From NCBI GenBank assembly GCA_963810915.1, contig CAWEPH010000001.1, positions 1 to 64,000 on the forward strand: DNA of 64,000 bases, written 5' to 3'. Shown piece after piece: positions 1 through 10,909 of the stretch (its first letter is position 1; the number at the start of each line of letters is the position of its first letter). A program made the position numbers and the translations under genes. The notes beneath the pieces are model-generated. The model searched no databases, was not told the DNA's origin, and saw only the letters and a program-made list of their open reading frames with translations. The stretch is from JAOUEA01 sp963810915 (GTDB lineage: Bacteria; Actinomycetota; UBA4738; HRBIN12).

Positions 1-1856
<1,856 letters not shown>

Positions 1857-1906
1857 AGCTCCGATATCGGCCCCGGACCGCCGTTCCTGAAGGCCCGCAC
1901 ACAGGA

Positions 1907-1971
1907 CCGAACGGACTATCGGTAAATTGGGCCCTTCGGCTGGTTGCAGCTCGTAGCCCGAACGGCCTATC
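1907..1971. repeat. 14-bp direct repeat pair upstream of a small secreted-protein gene
   Basis: CCGAACGGACTATC (1907-1920) and CCGAACGGCCTATC (1958-1971) differ at one position and are 51 bp apart, about five helical turns. They lie in the otherwise gene-free stretch 1857-2039. That stretch also holds a palindrome ACGTACGT (1975-1982) and an inverted repeat GTGCGC-GGT-GCGCAC (1997-2011), just before the gene starting at 2040. The spacing and position suggest a regulator binding region, but no regulator is identified. Confidence 0.4.
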
Positions 1972-2039
1972 ATGACGTACGTAAACGGTAGGACACGTGC
2001 GCGGTGCGCACGGAGTCAGGGCGACAGAAGGGAACGGCG

Positions 2040-2276
2040 ATGAAGAGGATGGCCGCAGTGGTCGGAGGCGCACTCGCGCTGGTGACCACCATGGCGGGCT
2101 CCGCCCTGGCCTACACCAATGCCCCCAAACCCACCACGGTGGTCAAGGGAACCGGCGGCGGTACGGCCTTCACGGGCGGGAACGTCTCCATGGCTGCGAT
2201 CGTCGCGGTGGCGCTCCTGGTGGTTGGCTTGGCCGCGCTCTTCGTGGCCCGGCGCCGCTCCGCCAGCCAGGCGTAA
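2040..2276 (+). CDS. small secreted protein with LPXTG-like C-terminal anchor
   Basis: A 78-residue protein. The ATG at 2040 was chosen because AAGGGA lies about six bases upstream and a clean signal peptide follows it. Residues 1-24 form a signal peptide ending in SALA. A short Gly/Thr-rich mature part follows. Residues 42-46 read TAFTG, then a hydrophobic segment (about 50-69) and a basic tail RRRS. This is the layout of a sortase sorting signal, although position 1 is T rather than L. The mature peptide before the motif would be only about 20 residues. No sortase gene is visible here. It could also simply be a small membrane protein. Function is unknown. Confidence 0.7.
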   Translation: MKRMAAVVGGALALVTTMAGSALAYTNAPKPTTVVKGTGGGTAFTGGNVSMAAIVAVALLVVGLAALFVARRRSASQA

Positions 2277-2300
2277 CCCGCACACGCTCGCAAGCTTCAA

Positions 2301-2328
2301 AAGCGCCCCGGTGCGAGCCGGGGCGCTT
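2301..2328. terminator. bidirectional intrinsic terminator
   Basis: A perfect 11-bp stem AAGCGCCCCGG / CCGGGGCGCTT with a 6-base loop sits between two convergent genes (stops at 2276 and 2348). TTCAA/AA lies on the left side and CTGTCTGTT on the right, so it can serve both directions. Confidence 0.8.
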
Positions 2329-2347
2329 CTGTCTGTTCCGGGAGGTC

Positions 2348-4364
2348 TCAGGTCAGCGGACGGGTGAGGTTCCGCCACCAGCTGAGCGGGATCGGCGCGC
2401 CGAAGCGAACCTCCAGGGTGAGCGGGCCTCGAGGATCTCCCTCCCAGGTCGCGGTGCCTCCCTGTACGTCCATCGGTTCGCTCGTCCAGCTGATCCGCGT
2501 GCCGGCTGGAGCGTGGATCGTCACCCGGACGTGGGTCGTCTTCACGGTCGTCTGCGGGAGGATCCTCAGTGCGTACGTCCCGCCGGTGCTGTTCCCCTGC
2601 CAGACGCCGGCGCGCGAGGTCACGATCTGCAGTGAGCGGGAGGTGCGTGAGGGCACAACCATCACGTCCTGATACCAGTGGTGCCCGAGTTCTTCTCCCA
2701 CACGGAGCTCGACGTCGCGACCCTCGCGCTGCGCGCTCACCAGGTCGCACGACCCGGGACACGATGAGGTCACCAGCGAGGCGACGTCGCCGCTCTCGTA
2801 GCCCTTCGCCGTCGGGTGGATCACATCGCCGGGGATGCCCGAGCTGGGGGCATCGTTCCGCAGCGTCACTTCGGTGGTGCCGAACGCCTGGCCGTCGCCC
2901 CCGAGCTTGACGTCGTAGTCGAGCGAGCGTGTCACGTAGTAGTCGATCTTGCTCCCCGAGAGGCTGTTGACCACGACCGAGAGCAGGTCGTCGCCCGCGG
3001 GCGCGGCGAGGGCGCCGTCGCGTCCGGCCGTGGCGAGTCCGCGCTCGAACCTCGGGTCCGTGCTGTAGACCTTGAGGTTGCCGTCGCTCACCGAGCGACC
3101 CACCGCCTTCAGCTTCGGAAGCGCCTGGCCCGGCTGCTCGAGGAAGCGCTCGAACGCCAGCCCTGCGACCGCTCCGAGGACCGCCTTGCGCGCCTTGCCC
3201 TGGTTCGCGAACCGGATGTAGGCCTCGTTGGCGAGGAGATCGACGACCGTGCCCGAGCCCACGTTGATGCCCAGGTGGGGAACCTCCGCGGGGCCCGTCA
3301 CCGCGAGCAGTCGCTGGAGCGCGAAGGGATCCACGCTGATCACGCCGTCGAGTCGCTCGCCGGTGCTGACCTCGTAGTTCCCGAGCGCTGCCTTGGCGGC
3401 CGAGGGGAAGTCCGGGGTCATGTTCAGGTCACGGAACGATCCGGCGCCACCGTACGCATCGTAGTTGCGGCGGTAGTCGGGGTTGGGCGCGGGGACCACG
3501 TCCGGCGGGAGCTGCTTGAGCGTCAGTACCCCCTTGAACGGGGAGACGGTCAGCCGTCCGTCGTCGGCGGCGAGGACGGCGTAGGCGCCCCAGATGCCGC
3601 CGGTCCCCCGTTGCTCCGACGGGCTCTCGGCCACCAGGAGGTATCGGCGGGGACCGTCCGCGCCCGCGAAGGCGGGGAAGGCGTCCAGCAGCGACCGAGG
3701 CCGAACGCAGGGTGGTCGCGGCCGCACTCACCTGGACCACGGCTTCGTCGCGCGCATCGGCGACCGGACCCACCAACAGGGAGGACGGGGTGGCGTCAAG
3801 CGCCGCCTGGGCCGCGTCGGCGTGGGCAGCGGCAGCCCGGACGTCGTCGGAGAGCGAGGCGATCTCCTCGACGGGGATCCGCCCGTTCACCGGAGACAGC
3901 GATCCCAGTCCGTCGGGCAGCCCTCCAACCGCCGCGCCGAGTTGCCCTCCCGCGGTGGCGAGTTCGCGGCCGGCCACGGCCACGCCGTCGAGCACACGCA
4001 GCGTGCGTCCGGCCCAGGGCATGGAGGATGCCACACCGGCGAGGCCCCCCGAGACGCGCCCCTCTGCATCCGAGAAGGAAGCCTCGGCCTTCGAGAAGGC
4101 GTCGGTGGCGTGCGCGAGATCTCCGGCGACCAGCGCGCGCTTGCCTTCCTGGAGTTCGGCACGTCCCGTGTCGAGGCTCCGCTTGGCGCCCAGCCCCGCG
4201 ATCACGGTGATCGTCCCCACCAACAGCACCACGACGAGGAGTGCCGCGGCGACCCAGCCCAGGACCCGGAGGAGCACACGGCGGCGTGGGGGTTGAGCGT
4301 GCTCGGAACGGCGCGAGGTCGCGCTGTGGTGCTCGGGCGGATCGGCCCGGGTAGGTGTCTCCAT
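2348..4364 (-). CDS. DUF4012 membrane-anchored protein (one frameshift)
   Basis: A long extracytoplasmic protein of about 671 residues. After an acidic/proline-rich start, a single hydrophobic segment (RVLGWVAAALLVVVLLVGTI) anchors it. A helical region with Ala-rich repeats follows, then the DUF4012 core with YLLVAESPSEQRGTGGIWG. That core recalls the family signature 'YLLL.QN..E.R.TGG..G'. The length modulo 3 is 1, and the frame changes near 3690-3710, so one extra base is likely. The start at 4364 (METPT) avoids overlap with the divergent pheA start; a longer frame runs to 4499. DUF4012 proteins occur near envelope-polysaccharide genes in other actinobacteria. No such neighbours are present, and the function is unknown. 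Confidence 0.75.
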
Positions 4365-4491
4365 GGCTCCGCGTGGGGTCGAGGGAATGGCCGGCACCGC
4401 CGGCGCTGCCGCCGTGCGGACACCGGTCAGCGTAGCATCGCGCAACGCCGTCTCATGGTCGGCTGAAGGGCCGCTGCTAGGCTCTGCGGCC

Positions 4492-5316
4492 ATGAGCAAG
4501 GTGGCCTACCAGGGGGAACCCGGCGCGTACAGCGAGCGTGCGGTGCGCGCCTTGTTCCCCGAGGCGGAGCCGCTGCCGTGCGACTCGGTGCGGCTCGTCT
4601 TCTCCCGGGTCACGAGCGGTGAGGCGCCCTTCGGCGTGGTGCCGCTCGAGAACTCGCAGGCCGGGTCCGTGAACGAGACGTACGAACTCCTGCAACACAC
4701 GAGCCTCCTGCGCATCGTGGGGGAGGCGCTCGTACGGGTGGACCACGCGCTGCTCGGCGTCCCTGGTGCGCGCCTCGAGGACGTGCGCCGGGCGCACTCG
4801 CACTGGCAGGCCCTCGCGCAGTGTGAGGAGTTCCTCGCTTCGTTGCGGATCGAGCCCGTGCCCGTGCACGACACGGCCGGTGCGGCGCGCCTGATCGCGG
4901 AGCGGGGCGATCCGCAGGATGCGGCCGTCGCCAGCGTGAGCGCAGGAACCAGGTTCGGTCTGAGCGTCCTCGCGGAGCGGATCCAGACCGAGAAGGAGAA
5001 CTTCACGAAGTTCGCTGCGATCGGTCTCGGAGACGCCCCACTCGGCGCCCCCGACAAGACCTCGCTCGTGATGGCGGTCCTTGACGAGCCCGGCTCGCTC
5101 CTCGCCTCCCTGCAACCGTTCGCCGGTCGCAACATCAATCTGCACAAGCTGGAGTCGCGGCCGCGCCGTGGCAAGCCCTTCGAATACGTGTTCTATGTGG
5201 ACCTGATGGCGGCCGCGGAGGACCCCGAGGTCGAGGCCGCGCTCGCGGAGGTTGCGAGGCACACGTCGCTGCTCCGTGTCTTGGGCAGCTACCGCGCCGC
5301 GGCCGAACCGATCTGA
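4492..5316 (+). CDS. pheA: prephenate dehydratase
   Basis: A 274-residue monofunctional cytoplasmic enzyme that converts prephenate to phenylpyruvate in phenylalanine synthesis. The periplasmic-binding-like catalytic half begins VAYQGEPGAYSE and contains VVPLENSQAGSV, the family's ENS motif. The ACT regulatory domain follows and carries the ESRP phenylalanine-binding signature (KLESRPRRGKPFEY). The usual TRF catalytic triplet reads TKF here (ENFTKFAAI), a conservative Arg-to-Lys change worth noting. The start is fixed by a -10 box TAGGCT (4478-4483) eight bases before the ATG, with no Shine-Dalgarno, which implies a leaderless transcript. It is divergent from the DUF4012 gene. Confidence 0.95.
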   Translation: MSKVAYQGEPGAYSERAVRALFPEAEPLPCDSVRLVFSRVTSGEAPFGVVPLENSQAGSVNETYELLQHTSLLRIVGEALVRVDHALLGVPGARLEDVRRAHSHWQALAQCEEFLASLRIEPVPVHDTAGAARLIAERGDPQDAAVASVSAGTRFGLSVLAERIQTEKENFTKFAAIGLGDAPLGAPDKTSLVMAVLDEPGSLLASLQPFAGRNINLHKLESRPRRGKPFEYVFYVDLMAAAEDPEVEAALAEVARHTSLLRVLGSYRAAAEPI

Positions 5317-5351
5317 GCGTCCCAGGGCGTCGGCCGCGGCTAGCATGAGCC

Positions 5352-6848
5352 ATGGCCTCCCGTCTTCCCGCGATGCCCCGACCCTCGCGTGCCACCGTCG
5401 CGGTGATCCTCGGCGTGGCCTCGGCGCTCCTCGTCGCCGGCGTCGGGTTCGCGGTGGTTCGCCCCGGTGGACCCGGCAGCGCACCGCTCCCGTCGCCGGG
5501 CGACGTGAAGACGCCGGGACCGGTCAACAAGAAGTTCCCGGGCCTGACGACCTTCCGCGGCAACCTCGCCCGCTCGTACTACGGCGAGGGCCCGGTGCCC
5601 GCCGATCCTGTGGTGCGGTGGCGCGAGCCCGTCCAGAAGATGTGCAGAACCTCGATCGTCGGGCTCGACTCCAGCGAATGGTGCGGCACGGGGTGGACGG
5701 GTCAGCCGAACGTGATCGAGAACGCGGACGGGACGGTCGAGGTCCGCGAGGGAGCCTACGACGGCAAGTATCACTTCGTGGACGGTACGACGGGCGCGCC
5801 GACGCGTGCGGACCTCGTGACGCGCGACCTCGCGAAGGGGTCCGCCACGTCGGATCCTGCCGGATACCCGCTGTACTACGCCGGCTCGCGCGACAACTAC
5901 CTCATGGTGGTAGCGCTCGATCGCCCGGAACCCACGGTCCTCTGGGAGTTGAACGCAGACACCTCCGTGCCCAGGCCGCTGCGCAACAACGACTGGGACG
6001 GCGCCCCGCTCATCGTGGGCGACTACCTGCTGGAGGGAGGCGAGAACGGCTGGTTCTACGTGATCCGTCTGAACCGCGGGTACGACGCGGCCGGGCTCGT
6101 GACGGTCGCGCCGGAGATCGTGGCCACGATCCCGGGCTTCGACGACCAACTTCTCTCCGACCTCGGGGACCGGGAGGTCTCGATCGAGAGCTCGGTGGCC
6201 TACCGCGACGGGGTGGCGTACTTCGCCAACTCCGGGGGGCTCGTGCAGGGCTGGGACATCTCCGATCTGCTCAAGGGCGGCACGGGCTACCAGGAGGTCT
6301 TCCGTTACTGGACCGGCGACGATACCGATGCCTCGGTCGTGATCGACCAGCAGGGCATGCTGTACGTCGCGAGCGAGTACCAGCGATTCAACGACCAGGC
6401 GAAACGCTCGGGACAGCTGATGAAGCTCGATCCGTCCAACCCGACCGACCCGCTCGTGTGGGGGATCCCCGCGCGCGAGATCGGGTTCGAAGGCGCGGGC
6501 GGGAGCTGGTCCACCCCGGCGCTCTACGGTGCGTACGTCTACTTCACCACCGCGGCGGGGCGCGTGCTCGAGGTGGATCGGGAGAGCGGCGACATCGTCT
6601 GGGAGCTCAAGGTCGGCGCGCCCGCGATCGGCTCCCCCGTCGTGGTGGACGACGTGTTGATCCAGGGCGACTGCAAGGGCGATCTCTACGCGTGGAACGT
6701 CGCGGACCCGACCGAAGCCCCCGGGCTGATCTGGAAGCTGCACCTCGAAGGCTGCATCGAATCCACGCCTGCCGTGTGGAACGGGTGGCTCTACTTCGGC
6801 ACCCGCGAGGGATACCTCTTCGGCATCGCCGACGCCCCCACGAGGTAA
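5352..6848 (+). CDS. membrane-anchored PQQ-like beta-propeller protein
   Basis: A 498-residue protein. One N-terminal hydrophobic segment (about residues 15-37, VILGVASALLVAGVGFAVV) acts as an uncleaved anchor or signal. The remainder shows repeated PQQ/WD-like blades such as LEVDRESGDIVWELKVGAP and LYFGTREGYLFGI, which predict an extracytoplasmic beta-propeller (BamB/YncE-like fold). It has no catalytic residues typical of quinoprotein dehydrogenases, so a binding or scaffold role is more likely than an enzyme. The -10 box TAGCAT (5341-5346) ends five bases before the ATG, consistent with leaderless expression. The next gene, a thioredoxin-fold protein, starts 19 bases downstream. Confidence 0.8.
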   Translation: MASRLPAMPRPSRATVAVILGVASALLVAGVGFAVVRPGGPGSAPLPSPGDVKTPGPVNKKFPGLTTFRGNLARSYYGEGPVPADPVVRWREPVQKMCRTSIVGLDSSEWCGTGWTGQPNVIENADGTVEVREGAYDGKYHFVDGTTGAPTRADLVTRDLAKGSATSDPAGYPLYYAGSRDNYLMVVALDRPEPTVLWELNADTSVPRPLRNNDWDGAPLIVGDYLLEGGENGWFYVIRLNRGYDAAGLVTVAPEIVATIPGFDDQLLSDLGDREVSIESSVAYRDGVAYFANSGGLVQGWDISDLLKGGTGYQEVFRYWTGDDTDASVVIDQQGMLYVASEYQRFNDQAKRSGQLMKLDPSNPTDPLVWGIPAREIGFEGAGGSWSTPALYGAYVYFTTAAGRVLEVDRESGDIVWELKVGAPAIGSPVVVDDVLIQGDCKGDLYAWNVADPTEAPGLIWKLHLEGCIESTPAVWNGWLYFGTREGYLFGIADAPTR

Positions 6849-6867
6849 CCGGACGTACGATGCCGTC

Positions 6868-7314
6868 ATGACGATCGCGGTCGGCGACGTGGCTCCTCCG
6901 GTGCCGGGCGCGGGACCCTCGGGTCCGCACGCGCTCGTCTTCTACAAGGTGACGTGTCCGACGTGCCAGATGGCGGCCCCCGTGTACGACATGTTCGCCA
7001 CGGCGTACCCGGGAGCGCTCGTGGGCGTCGGCCAAGACCCGTCCCCTCTGCTCGAGCGGTTCGCGGATGACTACGGCGCGCGGTTCCCTTCCGTGTCCGA
7101 CACCGAGCCGTACGCGATCTCCGACGCCTTCGACATCGAGCACGTCCCCACGCTGGTGGTCCTGGACGATGATCGGACCGTGCGTGACGTGGTCGAGTCG
7201 TGGGATCGGGAGGGCACGAACCGCGCCGCCCGCGTCCTGGCCCGGCTGCTCGGGACCGATGCCGTGGTGGTCTCCGGCGTCGACGACGGGCTCCCCGGCT
7301 TCCGACCGGGCTGA
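6868..7314 (+). CDS. thioredoxin-fold protein (TlpA/peroxiredoxin-like)
   Basis: A 148-residue cytoplasmic protein without a signal peptide. The active-site motif is CPTC, in VTCPTCQMAAPVYDMF at about residues 31-46. The cis-proline loop HVPTLVVLDD lies near residue 93. Both cysteines are present, so dithiol-disulfide chemistry is plausible; the substrate is unknown. A -10-like TACGAT (6856-6861) ends six bases before the ATG. It could be transcribed alone or with the upstream propeller gene. Confidence 0.8.
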   Translation: MTIAVGDVAPPVPGAGPSGPHALVFYKVTCPTCQMAAPVYDMFATAYPGALVGVGQDPSPLLERFADDYGARFPSVSDTEPYAISDAFDIEHVPTLVVLDDDRTVRDVVESWDREGTNRAARVLARLLGTDAVVVSGVDDGLPGFRPG

Positions 7315-7315
7315 G

Positions 7316-7334
7316 GAGCGCGGAACCGGCGCTC
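7316..7334. terminator. possible weak terminator between convergent genes
   Basis: A short inverted repeat GAGCGC / GCGCTC with a 7-base loop sits between the stops at 7314 and 7356. It has no T-tract, so it is a weak call. Confidence 0.35.
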
Positions 7335-7355
7335 GGTCTGAGCGCCCGGATGGCT

Positions 7356-8327
7356 CTAGAAGATCCCGGGGAGCTGCTGGTGGATCTGTGCCGTCTTCCA
7401 CACCGCGATCACGACGGTCGCGATGATCAGGGCGGTGCAACCGATCGCGAAGGTGAGCCGCTCATCGCGCAACCGGCCGAATCCCTCGGCCGCGTAACCC
7501 AGGAGCAGTCCGGCGACCAGGCCTCCCGCGTGCGCGTGCCAATCGATCGCGCCACCGGAGCCGAATCCGATCACGGCGTTGATCACGATCAAGATCACGG
7601 CCATGCGCAGACGTGCGGCGGCCTCCGGCGTGTGACGACGGCGCCAGTTGTACGCGACGAACGCGCCGAAGATGCCGAAGATCGCGCCCGAGGCCCCCAC
7701 CGCCACAGGGGGGATCAGCAACTGCCCGTTGGGCTGGGCCACGAATGCGACGAAGGCGTAGGAGACCGCGCCCGCGAACAGGCCCGTGATGAGGTACATG
7801 AGGGCGAAGCGCGTCCGCCCGAGCTCGGCCTCCATCATCGTGCCGAAGAGCCAGAGCGCGTAGGCGTTGAACGCGAGGTGGATCAGGCCGGCGTGCAGGA
7901 ACATCGACGTGAACAGCCGCCAGTACTGTCCCGTGGCGATGCCGACCACTCCGGTCGAGGTCGGCCAGGCGGCCACGGCGCCGCCCAGCTTCACGAGCTG
8001 GGGAGAGGTTGGCCCCTGGAACAACGAGCCCGCGCCGCCGACGGCGACCTCGACGACGTACATGCCCACGATGGCCGCGAGGAGGAGGCTGGTGACGGAG
8101 ACGGCCTTGGCGTTCGCCACCGCGACCCGGCGTCCGGGGCCTTTGCGGTACTCCCGCCGCGCATCCTCCACGCACGCGGGACAGTGGTAGCCGACGGGCG
8201 CCGGGATCATGCACTCGGTGCAGATGGGTCGATCGCACCTGGTGCAGTGGATGCCCGTGGCCACCGAGGGATGCCGGTAGCAGTACTCGGTGGCCGGCGC
8301 GGGGGGCATGGCGGGCTGCGCTTCCAT
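7356..8327 (-). CDS. rhomboid family intramembrane serine protease with N-terminal zinc-binding domain
   Basis: About 323 residues. The N-terminus holds a B-box-like Cys/His cluster (CYRHP, HCTRCDRPICTEC, HCPAC), which predicts a cytoplasmic zinc finger. A six- or seven-helix rhomboid domain follows, with the catalytic serine in GASGAIFG and the catalytic histidine in DWHAHAGG. It should cleave transmembrane substrates within the membrane. The start at 8327 (MEAQPAM) is preferred over 8336 because the -10 box TAGCAT (8335-8340 on the reverse strand) ends seven bases before it, the spacing seen at other starts here. The zinc finger-rhomboid arrangement is common in actinobacteria. Confidence 0.9.
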   Translation of the reverse strand: MEAQPAMPPAPATEYCYRHPSVATGIHCTRCDRPICTECMIPAPVGYHCPACVEDARREYRKGPGRRVAVANAKAVSVTSLLLAAIVGMYVVEVAVGGAGSLFQGPTSPQLVKLGGAVAAWPTSTGVVGIATGQYWRLFTSMFLHAGLIHLAFNAYALWLFGTMMEAELGRTRFALMYLITGLFAGAVSYAFVAFVAQPNGQLLIPPVAVGASGAIFGIFGAFVAYNWRRRHTPEAAARLRMAVILIVINAVIGFGSGGAIDWHAHAGGLVAGLLLGYAAEGFGRLRDERLTFAIGCTALIIATVVIAVWKTAQIHQQLPGIF

Positions 8328-8354
8328 GCGCACCATGCTACGGGTCGGGAGGGG

Positions 8355-9299
8355 CTACGCGGGGGTGTGCGACTCGTGCTCGTGGGGATCGACGTGCACC
8401 GTGGCGCCCGCCAGGCGTGGCACCTGCTCCAGGAGGCCCTGCCGGACGCGCTCCGCCACCTCGTGCCCGTCGTGGACGCTCAGGTGCGGGTCGACGTCGA
8501 TGCTGAGCTCTGCCAACAGCTGATGACCGGTCCACCGTGCCCTGGCGTCCCCCACGTGCTCCACGCCCGGCACGGCCGCCGCGACCTCCTCGATGAGGGT
8601 GATGGTCTGCTCGTCCGTGCCGTCGAGCACCCGGTGCAGGACGGCGCGGGCCGCTTGGATCAGGGTCGCGAAGATCACCACCGTGATGGCGAGCCCCACC
8701 GCGGCATCGGCCCTGGGGATGCCGGCCATCACGCCGAGCGCGGAGCCCACCACCGCGAGCGACGTGAGGCCGTCCGTGCGGGCGTGCAAGCCGTCGGCCA
8801 CCATCGCGGCCGACCCGATCCGACGGCCGACGCGGATCCGGTAGGCGGCGACCGACTCGTTGCCGAGCGCTCCGATCACGCCGGCCGCGAGGACCCAACC
8901 GACATGGTCGATGGGCTGCGGGTGGATCAGGCGCTGGATCGCCTCGGCGGCGGCCACGACCGCGGAGACGAAGATCATCGCGACGATCACGACACCGGCG
9001 AGATCCTCCGCGCGGTGGTAGCCGTACGTGTATCTGCGCGTCGGCGGCTTCCGCGCCAGCCGGAACGCGATCAGCAGCGGGATCGCGGTGAGGGCGTCGG
9101 TGAAGTTGTGGATCGTGTCGGCGAGCAGCGCGACCGAACCGGTGGCGCCCACGACCAGCAGTTGGAGCAACGCGGTGACCAGGAGACCCGCGAGGGAGAT
9201 CCATGTGGCGCGGACCCCCTGACGCGTCGACATCGCGATCGTGTCGGACGGTCCGAAGTGCTCGTGCGGGTGCCCTGCCCCGTCGTGCTCGTGCGCCAT
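8355..9299 (-). CDS. cation diffusion facilitator (zinc/cobalt-type) transporter
   Basis: A 314-residue inner-membrane antiporter exporting divalent metal ions. The His-rich N-terminus (MAHEHDGAGHPHEH) and C-terminus (HVDPHEHESH) probably bind metal. The HxxxD pairs of TM2 and TM5 are present (DTIHNFTDALT and DGLHARTDGLTS). The C-terminal cytoplasmic dimerisation domain is intact. A reverse-strand -10 box TATCAT (9309-9314) ends nine bases before the ATG. It is upstream of the rhomboid gene on the same strand with a 27-base gap. Confidence 0.92.
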   Translation of the reverse strand: MAHEHDGAGHPHEHFGPSDTIAMSTRQGVRATWISLAGLLVTALLQLLVVGATGSVALLADTIHNFTDALTAIPLLIAFRLARKPPTRRYTYGYHRAEDLAGVVIVAMIFVSAVVAAAEAIQRLIHPQPIDHVGWVLAAGVIGALGNESVAAYRIRVGRRIGSAAMVADGLHARTDGLTSLAVVGSALGVMAGIPRADAAVGLAITVVIFATLIQAARAVLHRVLDGTDEQTITLIEEVAAAVPGVEHVGDARARWTGHQLLAELSIDVDPHLSVHDGHEVAERVRQGLLEQVPRLAGATVHVDPHEHESHTPA

Positions 9300-9337
9300 C
9301 GCGCGACGATGATAGGCCGCTCGACGAGCCGCGAGGC

Positions 9338-10330
9338 TCAGCCGTGCATGCGGGGAAGAGCCTGCAGATCCTTCGCCAGCTCGTCGGTGTCGAAGAGCGG
9401 TCCCCAGCGGTCCTGGATCACCCCGTCGGCGCCGATCAGGTAGATCCAGGGCTCGGTGAGGTCGCCGTTCGCCTTCTGGAGCGCGGGCGGGTACAGCCAT
9501 TCCGCCGCGCCCTGGTTCACGACGCTGTTCTGGTAGTCCTTCCAGATCTCCACGTGGATGAAGACGGCCTTGTCGCCGTACGTGCCGGCCAATGCTTGGA
9601 CCGCGTCCGTGGTGGGTCCGCAGAACTGGCTCATGCAGTAGGTGGGTGTGGCGAAGACCACGACGATCGGTCGGTGCTCCGTGAGAGCCTTCGCGATCGT
9701 CCAGCGATGCAGCTCAGGGTCGGGGATCGGCGCGCCGTCGAGGGCGCGCGAATCGATCGCGGAGGGCGGCACGCCCGTGGACGCCATGGTGAGGTTCTCG
9801 GTCTTCAGGGCCTTCTGGCCCGGAGCCGGAAGCAGTGGCTCCTCGAGGACGGGGAAGGCCGCCGTCAGGTGCTGGGTGCCCGCGCCCTGGACGTCCGCGG
9901 TCACCTCCACCTGCCAGTTGCCCGGCTGGTCGAACGACACGTCCTCGGCCTGGTAGACGCCGCGCGCGGTTCCGGGGCTCGTGAGCGCGGGGCCGGTGCC
10001 GTTCGCCTGGGTGCCGGGGGCCGGGAGGTAGGTGGCGATCGCGGTGGGGCCCGGCGTCGCGGACGCTCCGGTGCCGACGAACGCGAAGGCGAGCTGCACG
10101 GTGCCGAAGCTGAGCAGCTGCACCCCGCCGTCCGACGTGCTGGAGAACACGCCCACCTCGACCCGCTGCGGAGCGCCGACGGAGAGATCGGACGTTGCCA
10201 CCTCGGCGGCGAATGAGGTTGCACCCGACGCGGAGGAGCTGGATGCGCCGGTCGCACTCCCACCGGATGAGCACGCTGCAGTCACGAGTGCCAGGGCGAC
10301 CACGGCCAGGAGCGAGCGGCGGGCATTCAT
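9338..10330 (-). CDS. thioredoxin-fold lipoprotein
   Basis: A 330-residue exported lipoprotein. The signal peptide ends in the lipobox LVTAAC, followed by a Ser/Gly-rich linker. The middle is a beta-rich domain, and the C-terminal third is thioredoxin-like with two cysteines spaced TYCMSQFCGP, a CxxxxC pair rather than CxxC. Redox or metal (Sco-like) chemistry on the outer face of the membrane is possible, but the widened motif makes a classical disulfide role uncertain. AGGA lies just upstream of the ATG, so this gene appears to use a leader. Confidence 0.8.
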   Translation of the reverse strand: MNARRSLLAVVALALVTAACSSGGSATGASSSSASGATSFAAEVATSDLSVGAPQRVEVGVFSSTSDGGVQLLSFGTVQLAFAFVGTGASATPGPTAIATYLPAPGTQANGTGPALTSPGTARGVYQAEDVSFDQPGNWQVEVTADVQGAGTQHLTAAFPVLEEPLLPAPGQKALKTENLTMASTGVPPSAIDSRALDGAPIPDPELHRWTIAKALTEHRPIVVVFATPTYCMSQFCGPTTDAVQALAGTYGDKAVFIHVEIWKDYQNSVVNQGAAEWLYPPALQKANGDLTEPWIYLIGADGVIQDRWGPLFDTDELAKDLQALPRMHG

Positions 10331-10334
10331 GGGC

Positions 10335-10909
10335 TCATCCTCTCGTACGGAGCCGGGGACCGTCCGGTTCGTTCACGCCCCGGGCCGCTGGCGTTCGTTC
10401 GTGCGCGATCAGCCATCGCTTGCGCTCCTCGTGCCGCCCGTAGCCGCCGATCCCCCCGCCCGCGTGCACGACCCGATGGCAGGGGACGAACAACTCGATC
10501 GGGCAGTGACTGAGAGCGTTGCCCGCTGCACGCCCGCCCGCGGGAGCTCCCCGCCATGCCGGCCACGTCGCCGTAGGTCCAGAGCTCACCGAACGGGATC
10601 GTGGTGGTGACCTCGAGCACGCGCCGGCCGAAGCCGTCGGGCAGCGCGCTCCAGATCGACGGGCGTGGAGAAGTCGCGCAGCTTCCCCGAGAAGTAGGCG
10701 TCGATCTCGGCACGGACCGGAGCGAGTGAGACCGCGCCGCGGCGCACCGGGCGGCCATACCGCTCTTCCAGCCGTGCGGCCGCGAGCGCCCGGTCCTCGC
10801 CTTCCTCGATGAACGTCGTGGCGACGACGCCGCGCGGGGAGCACGCCACGGTGAGCGCACCGAGCGGCGTGTCGGCGACGACGAGGCGCAGCTGCTCGAG
10901 CCCGGTCAT
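10335..10909 (-). CDS. ogt: methylated-DNA-protein cysteine methyltransferase (two frameshifts)
   Basis: Repairs O6-alkylguanine by transfer to its own cysteine. The pieces read in three frames: an N-terminal domain with TPLGALTVACSPRGV, a middle part FGRRVLEVTTTIPFGELWTYGD, and a C-terminal part with the catalytic PCHRVV and the motif GGIGGYGRHEERKRWLI. Joining them needs removal of one base near 10651 and one near 10550. The total length modulo 3 is 2, as expected for two insertions. The intact active site and the clean repair argue for sequencing error rather than gene death. It lies directly downstream of the SCO1664-family gene. Confidence 0.85.

Noticed and set aside
4365..4499. Longer N-terminus for the DUF4012 protein
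   Set aside because: It would cover the whole pheA promoter and overlap its start codon; start at 4364 is simpler.
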